From assembly GCA_964537685.1 (NCBI GenBank), contig CAZICM010000007.1:1-64000 (forward strand): DNA of 64,000 nucleotides, written 5' to 3'. The stretch's first letter is position 1. Each line of letters starts with the position of its first letter. This document shows positions 19,042 to 27,114 of this stretch, in pieces. Origin of the DNA: CAZICM01 sp964537685 (GTDB lineage: Bacteria; Myxococcota_A; Polyangia; Polyangiales; Polyangiaceae). Under the pieces are notes generated by a model that worked only from the letters and a program-made list of their open reading frames with translations, was not told the DNA's origin and made no database searches. The translations under genes were made by a program, and so were the position numbers.

Positions 19042-20403
19042 TTACTCCGCGGCCATTTTCACATAGAGAACCAGCTCATGCGGCCGCAGTTTCCCAGGAT
19101 GATCTTTGGTATTAAATGCCTGAAGCAGAACATCCGGCTCGATATAGCGCTGCACTTTGTCGTTCAGCGGAATCTCAAATAAAAATGTATCCGCCGTCGA
19201 TACCAGCTCACCGCTCTTATCCACACGGATACGGTCCACGCCAATCACACGGCTGGCCTGCATCGCATCCATGCGGGTCGCCGATCCAATCAGCGCATCA
19301 TCGATCCAAGACCAGACTTCCTTGTCTTTTCCGCGCTGGCACTTGACGCCCAATACAAGCGTTTTGCCAATCCATTCGCGCAAAAAGGTGAGCTGAAAGC
19401 GCTCTTCGCTGAAACGGAAGGGATAAGGCCGGAAATTCTCGATGATTCCTGCCTTAATAATCGCATCAATATCCCCAATGGCTTTTCTAAATACGGCTCC
19501 AATTTCATCGTGATCGTATGCCTGTAGATCGGGAGGAATCAGATTTTTGCTGAGGGCCGATACCGAGGCGGTAATCGATGAAAGCGCCAAATAAAGATGA
19601 AATGGATGTGCGCTCTGCGTGCGAAGAATCACTTCAAAAGGCGGAAGCGCGGCCATAAGCGCCATAATTTGGCTCCGCATCGCGTACACCAAATCGGTAT
19701 CCGTCGATAAAGAAAGCTGCCCCATCCGATCGGCTACCCGGCTCGCCTTATTGCGAAGCCTCGCCGCAAGCTCTTCACACAGCTTGTACAGCGGAGAACC
19801 CGCCGTCACCATCAGCAGGGGCGGGATGTACGACCTATCCAATGAAAATGTCTCGCCCTCGCATTTAACGCGCGCCAAAGGCATTCCAATGTATTTGGGG
19901 GGCACATCGCCCACAATTAAATGCGCCTTCGGCACCAGCCGCGGAATCACCAATTTATCGCCGCCGGTATTTTCATCGGCCACTTCAGGCCCGTTCACCG
20001 AATCAAACCGCCCAAGCGGCCCCGCCGCCGGACCATCAAATACCCGCGGCACAACCAGCGAAATCATCGCCGCGCTCGCCCGCATCGAATCCGCAAAGGG
20101 CCGAAGATCTAATTCCAAATTGGTTTTTGGCGAATCCAAGCCATAACCATAATATACGATCGTATTGTCCGGCATAACGGCTTCAAGCTTACGCACAACA
20201 AACGATCCGCCCGGAAGCCTCGCCTCATCGAGTTCAACGCGATTCACACCATGGTGATAAGGCGTCAATAAATCGCAGTGATAATCCAGAAGCCTTTCAC
20301 CTCTCCGGGCCAGCTCCTGAAAATGCTGCGGGGAAAGCGGCATTCCATCATGCCACTGAATGGACATCGGAATGCTATGCGGAAGGCAGCGCTCAGTTTT
20401 CAC
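19042..20403 (-). CDS. tssK: T6SS baseplate-membrane adaptor TssK
   Basis: TssK connects the baseplate to TssL/TssM. The product (about 453 residues) has the diagnostic start block IQWHDGMPLSPQHFQELARRGERLLDYH, and further on PKYIGMPLARVKCEGETFSLDRSYIPPLL. A GTG at 20403 is preferred because GGAG lies 7 nt upstream; an in-frame ATG at 20367 would give a shorter protein that begins directly at the conserved block. It sits between tssJ and tssL. Confidence 0.95.
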   Translation of the reverse strand: MKTERCLPHSIPMSIQWHDGMPLSPQHFQELARRGERLLDYHCDLLTPYHHGVNRVELDEARLPGGSFVVRKLEAVMPDNTIVYYGYGLDSPKTNLELDLRPFADSMRASAAMISLVVPRVFDGPAAGPLGRFDSVNGPEVADENTGGDKLVIPRLVPKAHLIVGDVPPKYIGMPLARVKCEGETFSLDRSYIPPLLMVTAGSPLYKLCEELAARLRNKASRVADRMGQLSLSTDTDLVYAMRSQIMALMAALPPFEVILRTQSAHPFHLYLALSSITASVSALSKNLIPPDLQAYDHDEIGAVFRKAIGDIDAIIKAGIIENFRPYPFRFSEERFQLTFLREWIGKTLVLGVKCQRGKDKEVWSWIDDALIGSATRMDAMQASRVIGVDRIRVDKSGELVSTADTFLFEIPLNDKVQRYIEPDVLLQAFNTKDHPGKLRPHELVLYVKMAAE

Positions 20404-20473
20404 CTGCAATCTCCTTGATTCACGCGGCGCAAAGAGCCGTTTTCATTCATTGCCGAAGAATTGAAACGCATGC

Positions 20474-21013
20474 TCATTCGTCCTGAGGCCCGTCCACGGG
20501 GGTCACCGTAAAGCCTTCGTCCTGCAAATTAATGCGCATTCGCCGCTGTGGACCCACGCGAAATCGATGATCGCCCACAATGCGATAATTGGCAAAAATC
20601 ATTGCGCCGATTGCCCGGCCATCCACTTCAATCACCACCGGCGGAGGCGATTGGCCCGGCACGTACTCCCATACCCACTCGGTAAAGATGTCGCCGCCGG
20701 GAAAGTCCCGGTGCAATTGTTCGCGCTGCTCAAACCACTGTTTCGCGGTCATTTCGCCGATTTTGCCAAATAATTTGGCATCGTTGACAGAGACAAACGC
20801 CACGGGAACGGGTGAATTTTGATTGCTGCGCGGAGCAATGACGACCTGCAAAAATAGCCGCCGCGCAGAGGGTCCGGACGAACATGAAAGCGTGCCGAGT
20901 ACCGCGAGCACGCCCAGTGCCGCCGCCAAAACCTTGACGGAAAGAAGCCTAAATCGACGGGAAAAACAGCGCAGCATAGACTTATTTCGCAAGGTATCTC
21001 CAAAGCGTTCCAT
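20474..21013 (-). CDS. tssJ: T6SS outer-membrane lipoprotein TssJ
   Basis: TssJ anchors the membrane complex to the outer membrane and binds TssM. The 179-residue product has a basic N-terminus, a hydrophobic signal and a lipobox LGTLSC with the lipidated Cys at about residue 44. It continues into a TssJ-type transthyretin-like fold (VVIAPRSNQNSPVPVAFVSVND, and near the C-terminus HRFRVGPQRRMRINL). An in-frame ATG at 20977 would give a more usual signal length of about 31 residues; neither start has a strong ribosome site. It is the first gene of the minus-strand T6SS cluster. Confidence 0.88.
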   Translation of the reverse strand: MERFGDTLRNKSMLRCFSRRFRLLSVKVLAAALGVLAVLGTLSCSSGPSARRLFLQVVIAPRSNQNSPVPVAFVSVNDAKLFGKIGEMTAKQWFEQREQLHRDFPGGDIFTEWVWEYVPGQSPPPVVIEVDGRAIGAMIFANYRIVGDHRFRVGPQRRMRINLQDEGFTVTPVDGPQDE

Positions 21014-21145
21014 GAGTCCAGAAAGTTGCCTCGATTCATGTCCGCAGCGTTTTAGAAGCGCTCATCGAAGTACGGCGGGCGGCGAAAAATCTGCTTCGGC
21101 CTTTGCGCGGCCATGATAAAAAGGGAGCCGTTTTAGTGGGCCATC
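21014..21145. promoter_or_regulatory. Divergent promoter region between tssJ and the radical SAM operon
   Basis: This 132-bp gap separates two divergently transcribed operons and must hold at least one promoter for each or be read through. No clear operator palindrome was identified. Confidence 0.45.
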
Positions 21146-22480
21146 ATGAGCGATTCACCTTTCGGCGCCGCAAAGGAATTGGGGAAACGGCCCAATAGCC
21201 TGCCCATCGCCAAGACGGCGCAGCCTTCGAAACGCTCATTGCCTCTCGCATCGGAAACGCGCGCAATAGACCGGAAATGGCAGCCTATTTATGCCGTTTG
21301 GGAAATCACGCTCCGCTGCGATTTAGCGTGCCGGCATTGCGGTTCAAGAGCCGGGCGCTCTCGCCCAGACGAGCTTTCCACCGCAGAAGCACTGGATTTG
21401 GTGCTTCAAATGGCCGAGCTGGGTGTCAAAGAAGTCACGGTCATCGGCGGAGAGGCCTACCTGCGCGAGGACTGGACAGACATTGTGCGGGCAATCCGCA
21501 ACCACGGCATGCTGTGCAGCATGACCACAGGCGGCCGGGGAATTACCCCCGATCGCGCCAAAGAAGCCAAAGACGCAGGTTTGCAAAGCGTTAGTGTGTC
21601 AATCGATGGATTTGCAAAAACCCACGATCAATTAAGAGCCGTTCAGGGCAGTTTTGCATCGGCGCTTGAATCCCTGAAGAATTTGCGAGCCGCCGGTATC
21701 CCTGTTTCAGCCAATACGCAAATTGGCCGCTTCAATCTGATAGAAATTCAAGATCTCTTCGAATTGCTGATCGCGGAGGGCATTCACTCATGGCAAGTGC
21801 AGCTCACCGTGGCCATGGGCAGAGCGGCGGACGAACCGAATATCTTGCTTGAACCGTATCAGATGATTGAAGTGATGCCGATGATCGCAAGGCTCAAAGA
21901 GCGGGCGGATCAGGCAAATGTGAGGCTTTGGCCCGGCAACAACGTCGGCTACTTCGGGCCTTACGAATCCCTCTTGAGAGGCACACTCGTGCGCGGCCAT
22001 CTTTCATCGTGCGGAGCCGGGCGCTCCACTTTGGGCATCGAAGCCAACGGCGATATCAAAGGCTGCCCCTCGCTTCCCACACAAGACTATGTGGGCGGCA
22101 ATATTCGCGATCACAAACTGCGCGATATTTGGGAACGCTCTGCGCCCCTGCGTTTCACGCGGGATCGCACCGTCAACGATTTATGGGGATTGTGCAGGGA
22201 TTGCTATTACGCCGATACTTGCCGCGCGGGCTGCTCATGGACCAGCCATGTTCTCTTTGGGCGCCCCGGCAACAATCCCTACTGCCATCACCGCGCCCTA
22301 GAACTGTTGCGCCACGGGAAGCGAGAAAGGCTCATCCAAAATCGCCCCGCCGGAGGCGATCCTTTCGATTATGGTTTATTTGAAATCGTATTGGAAGACT
22401 GGCCCGAGCCCAGCCTCTCAATAGCCAGAAATATCGCCGAAACAGGCCAAGGTTTTCTTCAATTGGATAATTTTTTCTAG
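21146..22480 (+). CDS. Radical SAM/SPASM domain enzyme
   Basis: The 444-residue product has the radical SAM cluster motif C58-x3-C62-x2-C65 (RCDLACRHC), a GGE-type motif (VIGGEAYLR) and a long C-terminal SPASM-type region with many Cys: CGAGRSTLGIEANGDIKGCPS, then CRDCYYADTCRAGC and a final Cys near the end. SPASM enzymes often install thioether or carbon-carbon links in ribosomal peptides (RiPPs) or mature enzymes. The next gene, 27 bp away, encodes a small protein with repeated Tyr motifs that could be its substrate. The sequence does not show which chemistry is performed. Confidence 0.9.
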   Translation: MSDSPFGAAKELGKRPNSLPIAKTAQPSKRSLPLASETRAIDRKWQPIYAVWEITLRCDLACRHCGSRAGRSRPDELSTAEALDLVLQMAELGVKEVTVIGGEAYLREDWTDIVRAIRNHGMLCSMTTGGRGITPDRAKEAKDAGLQSVSVSIDGFAKTHDQLRAVQGSFASALESLKNLRAAGIPVSANTQIGRFNLIEIQDLFELLIAEGIHSWQVQLTVAMGRAADEPNILLEPYQMIEVMPMIARLKERADQANVRLWPGNNVGYFGPYESLLRGTLVRGHLSSCGAGRSTLGIEANGDIKGCPSLPTQDYVGGNIRDHKLRDIWERSAPLRFTRDRTVNDLWGLCRDCYYADTCRAGCSWTSHVLFGRPGNNPYCHHRALELLRHGKRERLIQNRPAGGDPFDYGLFEIVLEDWPEPSLSIARNIAETGQGFLQLDNFF

Positions 22481-22507
22481 CAATTTGAAAGGAATGGTTC
22501 GATTTTT

Positions 22508-22891
22508 ATGTACCAACCGCTGATTCCTTGTCCCAACTGCAAACGCCATGTGCGCGCAGCCGAAGAACAATGCCCCTTTTGCGCGGCCGCGTTTCCCCTT
22601 CCCCGCCCTCAAATGCAAGTGAACGCGCCTTCTGGGCGGCTCACGCGGGCGGCCGCTTTTTTGGTCGGCGCAAGCCTAACGGTAGCGGCCTGCGGCACCG
22701 ATGAAACAGGCGGCGGAAGCTCATCGTCGAGCGGCGGAAACACAGCGGACAGCGGCCCCGACGACGATGGCGGCGTCATTGCCCTTTACGGCGATCCACC
22801 TCCCCAGGATGCCGGCCCGGACGATGGCGGCAGCGGAATGCCCAAATATGGCGCGCCCCCTCCTCCCGACGGCGGAACCGACGCGGGATAA
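22508..22891 (+). CDS. Small zinc-ribbon protein with YGxPPP repeats, candidate radical SAM substrate
   Basis: This 127-residue protein has three parts. Residues 8-25 form a zinc-ribbon pattern (C8-x2-C11 and C22-x2-C25). Residues 45-62 form a hydrophobic segment ending in AAC that resembles a lipobox, but it lies unusually far from the N-terminus. The rest is a Gly/Ser/Asp-rich tail with two copies of Tyr-Gly-x-Pro-Pro-Pro at Tyr94 and Tyr114, 20 residues apart, each followed by Asp and Gly. I recall similar zinc-ribbon/YGxP proteins in Polyangium-like bacteria but cannot verify it. Its place directly after the radical SAM/SPASM gene suggests a modified peptide or lipoprotein; this is inference. 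Confidence 0.75.
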   Translation: MYQPLIPCPNCKRHVRAAEEQCPFCAAAFPLPRPQMQVNAPSGRLTRAAAFLVGASLTVAACGTDETGGGSSSSSGGNTADSGPDDDGGVIALYGDPPPQDAGPDDGGSGMPKYGAPPPPDGGTDAG

Positions 22892-22921
22892 ATAAATACA
22901 ATCGTTATGATTGGAAGTATC

Positions 22922-24505
22922 ATGGGCGCCAAACGCTTATCAAAACCATCAAATCACAGAACAATCTCATATAAATTATCCGGATTCGCGTTTGGCCCGG
23001 GCCTGTGGGCTGCCGCCGCGGCTGTTGCGGGCTGCCTTCTTTGGGCCTGCGGAGGCGGAAGCCAAGCTCAGCCTGCGGGGGCCGGCGGCTCATCGGCCGC
23101 ATCGTCCTCGGGCTCGGCGAGCTCATCGTCAAGCGGCGGAGGCACGGCCGGCGGAGACGGGGGAAGCGCACCGGACTGCACGCTGGCCAGCATTGGCCCC
23201 GACGGCCTCAGCGCCTTGGAACGCCATCTGCGTGACGCCATGGTTGCGGCCCACTTCGAAGAAACCATCGATTTCGGCCCCGCCGCAAACGAAAGCTGCC
23301 CCAATGCGGCCTATTGCAAGAAAACCAAAACCGCCTTCATGCCCAATGTCGACATGGCGTTGATCGCGTTTGAAGAAGGCTGCGAACCCGCAATGGCCAG
23401 CGTCATGCTTTCCCGCGACTTTCCCGGCGGCCGCGTAAACACCATCGACAAAACAACGCTCGACATCCAAGGCGTCCGATTCCGGAGGTGGGATCAAGCC
23501 CGCTGGGATGGCGGCACATTTGATTCAAACGGAATACAGCTCACCACCAAAGGATGGACATCCGATCCCCCTCTCGGCGATGGTGACGATATTGTTCCCG
23601 GCCTTTCAGGCGCGGACTATTTTATTCCCTACCCGGCCTCCACATTTAAAGTCCTCGTCGCGGTGAAGATTTTAGAGCAATACGATCAAGGTGCACTCTC
23701 CATCGACGCCGACTACACCCACAACAGCGTAACGCGCACGCTGAGAAAATGGATGGAGGAGATGATCGTCCACAGCGACAACGAAAGCACGCGCGCGCTC
23801 TTAAAAAAGCTTCACGAGCTTGGCCAAGCCGGCGCCCTCAACACCCTTTTCGCGGGCCTGGGCCTCGCCACCCTGCAAATCAATGGCACGAGCGCTCAAA
23901 CCGGCGGCAACTGGAACCCTGGCCAAATCCACATGGGAGCCTGGGACACGGCGCGCCTGTTATGGCTTTTGGATTCGGCAGCGCCCGCTCCCTCGTGGAC
24001 AGTCTCCGGCACCAACAACAAGGTCAACACCGAATTTCTAAAAGCGGGTTCTAAACAAATTCTTTACGATTTTCTGGCCGATCAAGGCTGGCACGAAGTG
24101 CTCAGTACAACAGCCCTCTGCGGTATCGAAAAAACGCAAGCAGGAATTCCCGCCCTATTGCCATCGCGATGGATTGCGCCCGATGGCAGCGTGAATATCG
24201 CGGGCATTCCATTGAGTGGCAACGTAAAACCATGCAATGCCAATGCCGAGCTTAGCTTCGCCCACAAAACCGGACTGACACTCAATTTCGGAAGTGCGGC
24301 AGGCATCGTCAATGGCCTTTCCGGCAAGGCAAAACGCCATTACATCATCAGCTTTTTCTCCAACCTGGGCTACCGCTACACTGACGCCGATAAAACAAGC
24401 GGCCCAAACCCCTGCTATGGCCTGGGCATTTGCTACACCCAGCGCATTCCCGCCATGGCCCTCGCACTGGACAACGCCCTCAAAGCCGTTCTCGAACAAC
24501 CATGA
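22922..24505 (+). CDS. Serine hydrolase lipoprotein, class A beta-lactamase-like fold
   Basis: The product (about 527 residues) has a signal with lipobox LLWAC, then a Ser/Gly linker, then a hydrolase domain. It carries the three motifs of the penicillin-interacting serine enzymes: Ser-x-x-Lys in YPASTFKVL, Ser-Asp-Asn in HSDNEST, and Lys-Thr-Gly in AHKTGLT. This order and spacing fit a class A-type domain. The substrate may be a cell-wall peptide rather than an antibiotic. The ATG at 22922 is preferred because GGAAG lies 6 nt upstream; 22907 is an alternative. Its stop overlaps the Nudix start (ATGA). Confidence 0.85.
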   Translation: MGAKRLSKPSNHRTISYKLSGFAFGPGLWAAAAAVAGCLLWACGGGSQAQPAGAGGSSAASSSGSASSSSSGGGTAGGDGGSAPDCTLASIGPDGLSALERHLRDAMVAAHFEETIDFGPAANESCPNAAYCKKTKTAFMPNVDMALIAFEEGCEPAMASVMLSRDFPGGRVNTIDKTTLDIQGVRFRRWDQARWDGGTFDSNGIQLTTKGWTSDPPLGDGDDIVPGLSGADYFIPYPASTFKVLVAVKILEQYDQGALSIDADYTHNSVTRTLRKWMEEMIVHSDNESTRALLKKLHELGQAGALNTLFAGLGLATLQINGTSAQTGGNWNPGQIHMGAWDTARLLWLLDSAAPAPSWTVSGTNNKVNTEFLKAGSKQILYDFLADQGWHEVLSTTALCGIEKTQAGIPALLPSRWIAPDGSVNIAGIPLSGNVKPCNANAELSFAHKTGLTLNFGSAAGIVNGLSGKAKRHYIISFFSNLGYRYTDADKTSGPNPCYGLGICYTQRIPAMALALDNALKAVLEQP

Positions 24506-24903
24506 GCCTAGGCAAACAATCGGCGGCCATTCCCTACCGCATCGAGAATGGTCATCTTCAAATTTTATTGATAACATCATCAAGCCGAAAGCGTTGGATT
24601 ATTCCCAAAGGTTTCGTGGAGCGGGGCCTGGACGCATCGGATTCCGCGCTCAAAGAAGCCTACGAAGAAGCGGGCGTGCAGGGCCGGATGTCGGTCAATT
24701 CAATCGGATATTTTAATTATGAAAAATGGGGCGATCATTTCCGGGTGGAAGTATTTTTGCTGGAGGTGAACACCATTCTTCAATCCTGGCCGGAGGCTGA
24801 AATGCGGCAGCGCAAATGGTTTTCTCTGCCGGAGGCGGCCGCAGCGGTCGATCAGCCCGATCTCCGGGCGCTTATTTTGGCCTTACCCAATCAAATTCAA
24901 TAG
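24502..24903 (+). CDS. Nudix hydrolase
   Basis: The 133-residue product has a Nudix box from about residue 36 (KGFVERG, then ALKEAYEEAGV), matching the GX5EX7REUXEEXGU pattern loosely: the usual Arg-Glu is Lys-Glu here and the first Glu position is shifted. The YEEAGV core with its metal-binding Glu residues is intact. Nudix enzymes cleave nucleoside diphosphates linked to another group; the DIPP-like WIIPKGFVE segment hints at a diphosphoinositol or dinucleotide polyphosphate substrate. The ATG overlaps the upstream stop by 4 bp. Confidence 0.85.
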   Translation: MSLGKQSAAIPYRIENGHLQILLITSSSRKRWIIPKGFVERGLDASDSALKEAYEEAGVQGRMSVNSIGYFNYEKWGDHFRVEVFLLEVNTILQSWPEAEMRQRKWFSLPEAAAAVDQPDLRALILALPNQIQ

Positions 24904-24920
24904 GATTTATTGTTTCTATC

Positions 24921-25859
24921 ATGAAATTTACCTGCTTACCTATTTGTTTGGTTCTTGCGACACAGCTTTCAGCCTGCGGCTCATCACAAGATGTATTTCC
25001 ATCGAGCCACCAGGAACCGGCTCCCAGCCGGGCCAACTGCAATTCAAACAGCGATCCCCGCTGTTCGGATAAAAACGCCGGATCGAGCCCTGCAGCGTGT
25101 CCGCCCGGCACAGAATTGCAGGGCAATGAATGCGTTCAGGCACCTGCGGAAATGGCCGCCGAACCCATACCGCCCTATACGCCCGTCGATCCAATACGCG
25201 ATCCGCGGACCCGGCGCGCGGGCAAGCGCTCGGCACAGCTTGTCAGCACAGAATTGCAAGCCCTTTTGGCTTTATACGAAGCAACACCGGGCACATCTCC
25301 AGATCGCCTGCTGCTTGCCGCCCGCACGGCGGACGTAGCAGCAGAGCTTGCGCATATCTCGGAAAAGCACCGGGCCTTCGCTCAAAAAAAGGCATTATTT
25401 TTTTATGAAATCGTTGCCGCTGAGGGGACTTCCGAAATGTGCGCGCGGAATAAAAGCACCTGTGCCGACGAAGCGCTGTATTTTATGGGCCTGGAAATCG
25501 AAATGGCCGGGAGCATGGAGAATGCCCGCAAAGCGTACTTCAGGCTGATAAAAGATCATCCCAGTTCTAAATATGTTTCTTATGCCTATTTTGCCTTTGG
25601 CGAGTTTTATTATCAACGTGCCAAAAATGAAGGGCAGGATTTTGAGCAGGCCGAGAAAGTATTCGAAAAAGTCGTGAGTTTGGGTGAAAGCCCGATGGCA
25701 CCCGAGTCTTTGCTGCGCCTCGCCGAGCTCGCTCAAATGCGGGAAAAGCCTCAATTTGCTGTGGATTATATTCAAAAACTGCTCAAGCAATATCCCGAAA
25801 GCCGGGCCGCCCAATACGCTAAAAATCAATACAATATACAAGCACCACCATCCAATTAA
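24921..25859 (+). CDS. Lipoprotein with C-terminal TPR-like repeats
   Basis: The 312-residue product has a short signal with lipobox LSAC (Cys19), a Cys-containing polar linker (residues 20-85), a Pro-rich stretch and a helical C-terminal half with TPR-like units (AYFAFGEFYYQRAKNEGQ, LRLAELAQMREKPQFAVDYI). TPR lipoproteins of this kind often scaffold envelope complexes. It is the last gene of the radical SAM operon and meets the SRPBCC gene tail to tail with a 4-bp overlap. No specific family was recognised. Confidence 0.8.
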   Translation: MKFTCLPICLVLATQLSACGSSQDVFPSSHQEPAPSRANCNSNSDPRCSDKNAGSSPAACPPGTELQGNECVQAPAEMAAEPIPPYTPVDPIRDPRTRRAGKRSAQLVSTELQALLALYEATPGTSPDRLLLAARTADVAAELAHISEKHRAFAQKKALFFYEIVAAEGTSEMCARNKSTCADEALYFMGLEIEMAGSMENARKAYFRLIKDHPSSKYVSYAYFAFGEFYYQRAKNEGQDFEQAEKVFEKVVSLGESPMAPESLLRLAELAQMREKPQFAVDYIQKLLKQYPESRAAQYAKNQYNIQAPPSN

Positions 25860-26317
25860 TTTGCCGGAGCGGCCTCGCACATTTCCTTGGTCACGCGGTG
25901 CCGGAATTCAAACATTCGATCGAGTTGCCGCCTCACAAATGGGCCGCCGAAGAATTGGCCCAGAGCGCCCATTGGAAGCTCGTATTCGACGCGATCGATG
26001 AGAAACGAGGCTTGGTCTCCGTCCGATTCAATCGTATGAGTATGCAACCACAATGAAAATGGACCGCTGACCTGCTTATCTTGAAACATACGGCCTTCTT
26101 CATAGGCGGTGTGCTCGGCGACCCAGCGCTGCTTAAACGGACCGATTTTCATTTCCAGCACCACCCGCGCACCGGTCTTTATTCCGGGCGTTTTTTCGAT
26201 AACGCGGGCATGGGCAAAATCGGGGGTGAGAAGCTCCAGGGCATCAGGCCGTTCGTGAAATGCGAAGACGGCCCGTGCGGGCGCACAAATGCGCGTGCGT
26301 TTTTCGAAGATTGGCAT
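25856..26317 (-). CDS. SRPBCC-family ligand-binding protein
   Basis: The 153-residue product fits the polyketide-cyclase/dehydrase-like SRPBCC fold: ICAPARAVFAFHERPDALELLTP at the start, a middle of long beta-strands (VVLEMKIGPFKQRWVAEHTAYEEG), and the terminal helix pattern GPFVRRQLDRMFEFRHRV. These proteins bind hydrophobic ligands in a deep cavity. The ligand cannot be told from sequence. It is the last gene of the minus-strand operon beginning with the glycosyltransferase fusion. Confidence 0.88.
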   Translation of the reverse strand: MPIFEKRTRICAPARAVFAFHERPDALELLTPDFAHARVIEKTPGIKTGARVVLEMKIGPFKQRWVAEHTAYEEGRMFQDKQVSGPFSLWLHTHTIESDGDQASFLIDRVEYELPMGALGQFFGGPFVRRQLDRMFEFRHRVTKEMCEAAPAN

Positions 26318-26328
26318 GCGCTATCGAT

Positions 26329-27114
26329 TTAGGGGCGTTTTGGCGCCGAAACAAGCTCTGCCGGATCCTGACAGTAAAACGCCTTTAATTGCTCGTAGAG
26401 CGCCGGATGTTTGGCTTTTAATTGTTTGGGTTTTTCAAAAAAGGTTTCGGTCACAACGGCAAAGAATTCGGCTGGATTGGTCGCGCCATAATCGTCGATA
26501 AGCGTCGGCTTCATATTGTGAATATCATCGAGCAACTGGTTATAAGCTTTTCCAAGCACGCGCGCCCAAGGCGTATACATCGACAGGCATGGCAACTCAG
26601 GAGCTCCATCCGCGCCACCTTCTTCTTGATCGAGTTGGTGAGCAAATTCATGGAGCACAACATTATGGCCATCGCGGATATCCCGGGCGCCGCTTAATAC
26701 CGAATCCCACGCCAAAACAACGACACCCCGATCCCAGGATTCACCGAGCCTCGCTTGCTCGCCTTCAATGACAATTCCGCCCGGCGCCATTGTTTTTTTC
26801 GGGGCGATATATTTGCTCGGATACACCAAAATCACTTCTAAATCGGCGTAATAATCGGTGTCCCTGCGCAGCAATAAAATGCAGGCTTGCGCCGCAATGG
26901 TGACCCGGATTTCATCCGTAATGGCAAGACCACCGCAGCCTTCAAATGATTTTTCTTCTAAAAAAACTTGAACGTGTCCTAAAAGCTCCCTTTTGTCTTC
27001 ATCGCAAAGCCGATTGAAATAGGGAACGTTCCTTTCAATCAATCCCAGCCATTCGGGCGGAAATGGCCTTTCTTTTATTTCATTGCGGCGAAAGCGCCGG
27101 ATAAATCCAAACAT
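26329..27114 (-). CDS. mtfA: MtfA-type zinc peptidase (M90 family)
   Basis: The 261-residue product has the zinc-binding HEFAH at about residues 155-159 in the context VVLHEFAHQLDQEEGGADG, and a downstream NPAEFFAVVTETFFE that supplies the third ligand. Both are hallmarks of MtfA peptidases. E. coli MtfA acts on or with the Mlc repressor; the role here is unknown. The start overlaps the PBP stop by one base. There is no signal peptide, so it should be cytoplasmic. Confidence 0.92.
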   Translation of the reverse strand: MFGFIRRFRRNEIKERPFPPEWLGLIERNVPYFNRLCDEDKRELLGHVQVFLEEKSFEGCGGLAITDEIRVTIAAQACILLLRRDTDYYADLEVILVYPSKYIAPKKTMAPGGIVIEGEQARLGESWDRGVVVLAWDSVLSGARDIRDGHNVVLHEFAHQLDQEEGGADGAPELPCLSMYTPWARVLGKAYNQLLDDIHNMKPTLIDDYGATNPAEFFAVVTETFFEKPKQLKAKHPALYEQLKAFYCQDPAELVSAPKRP

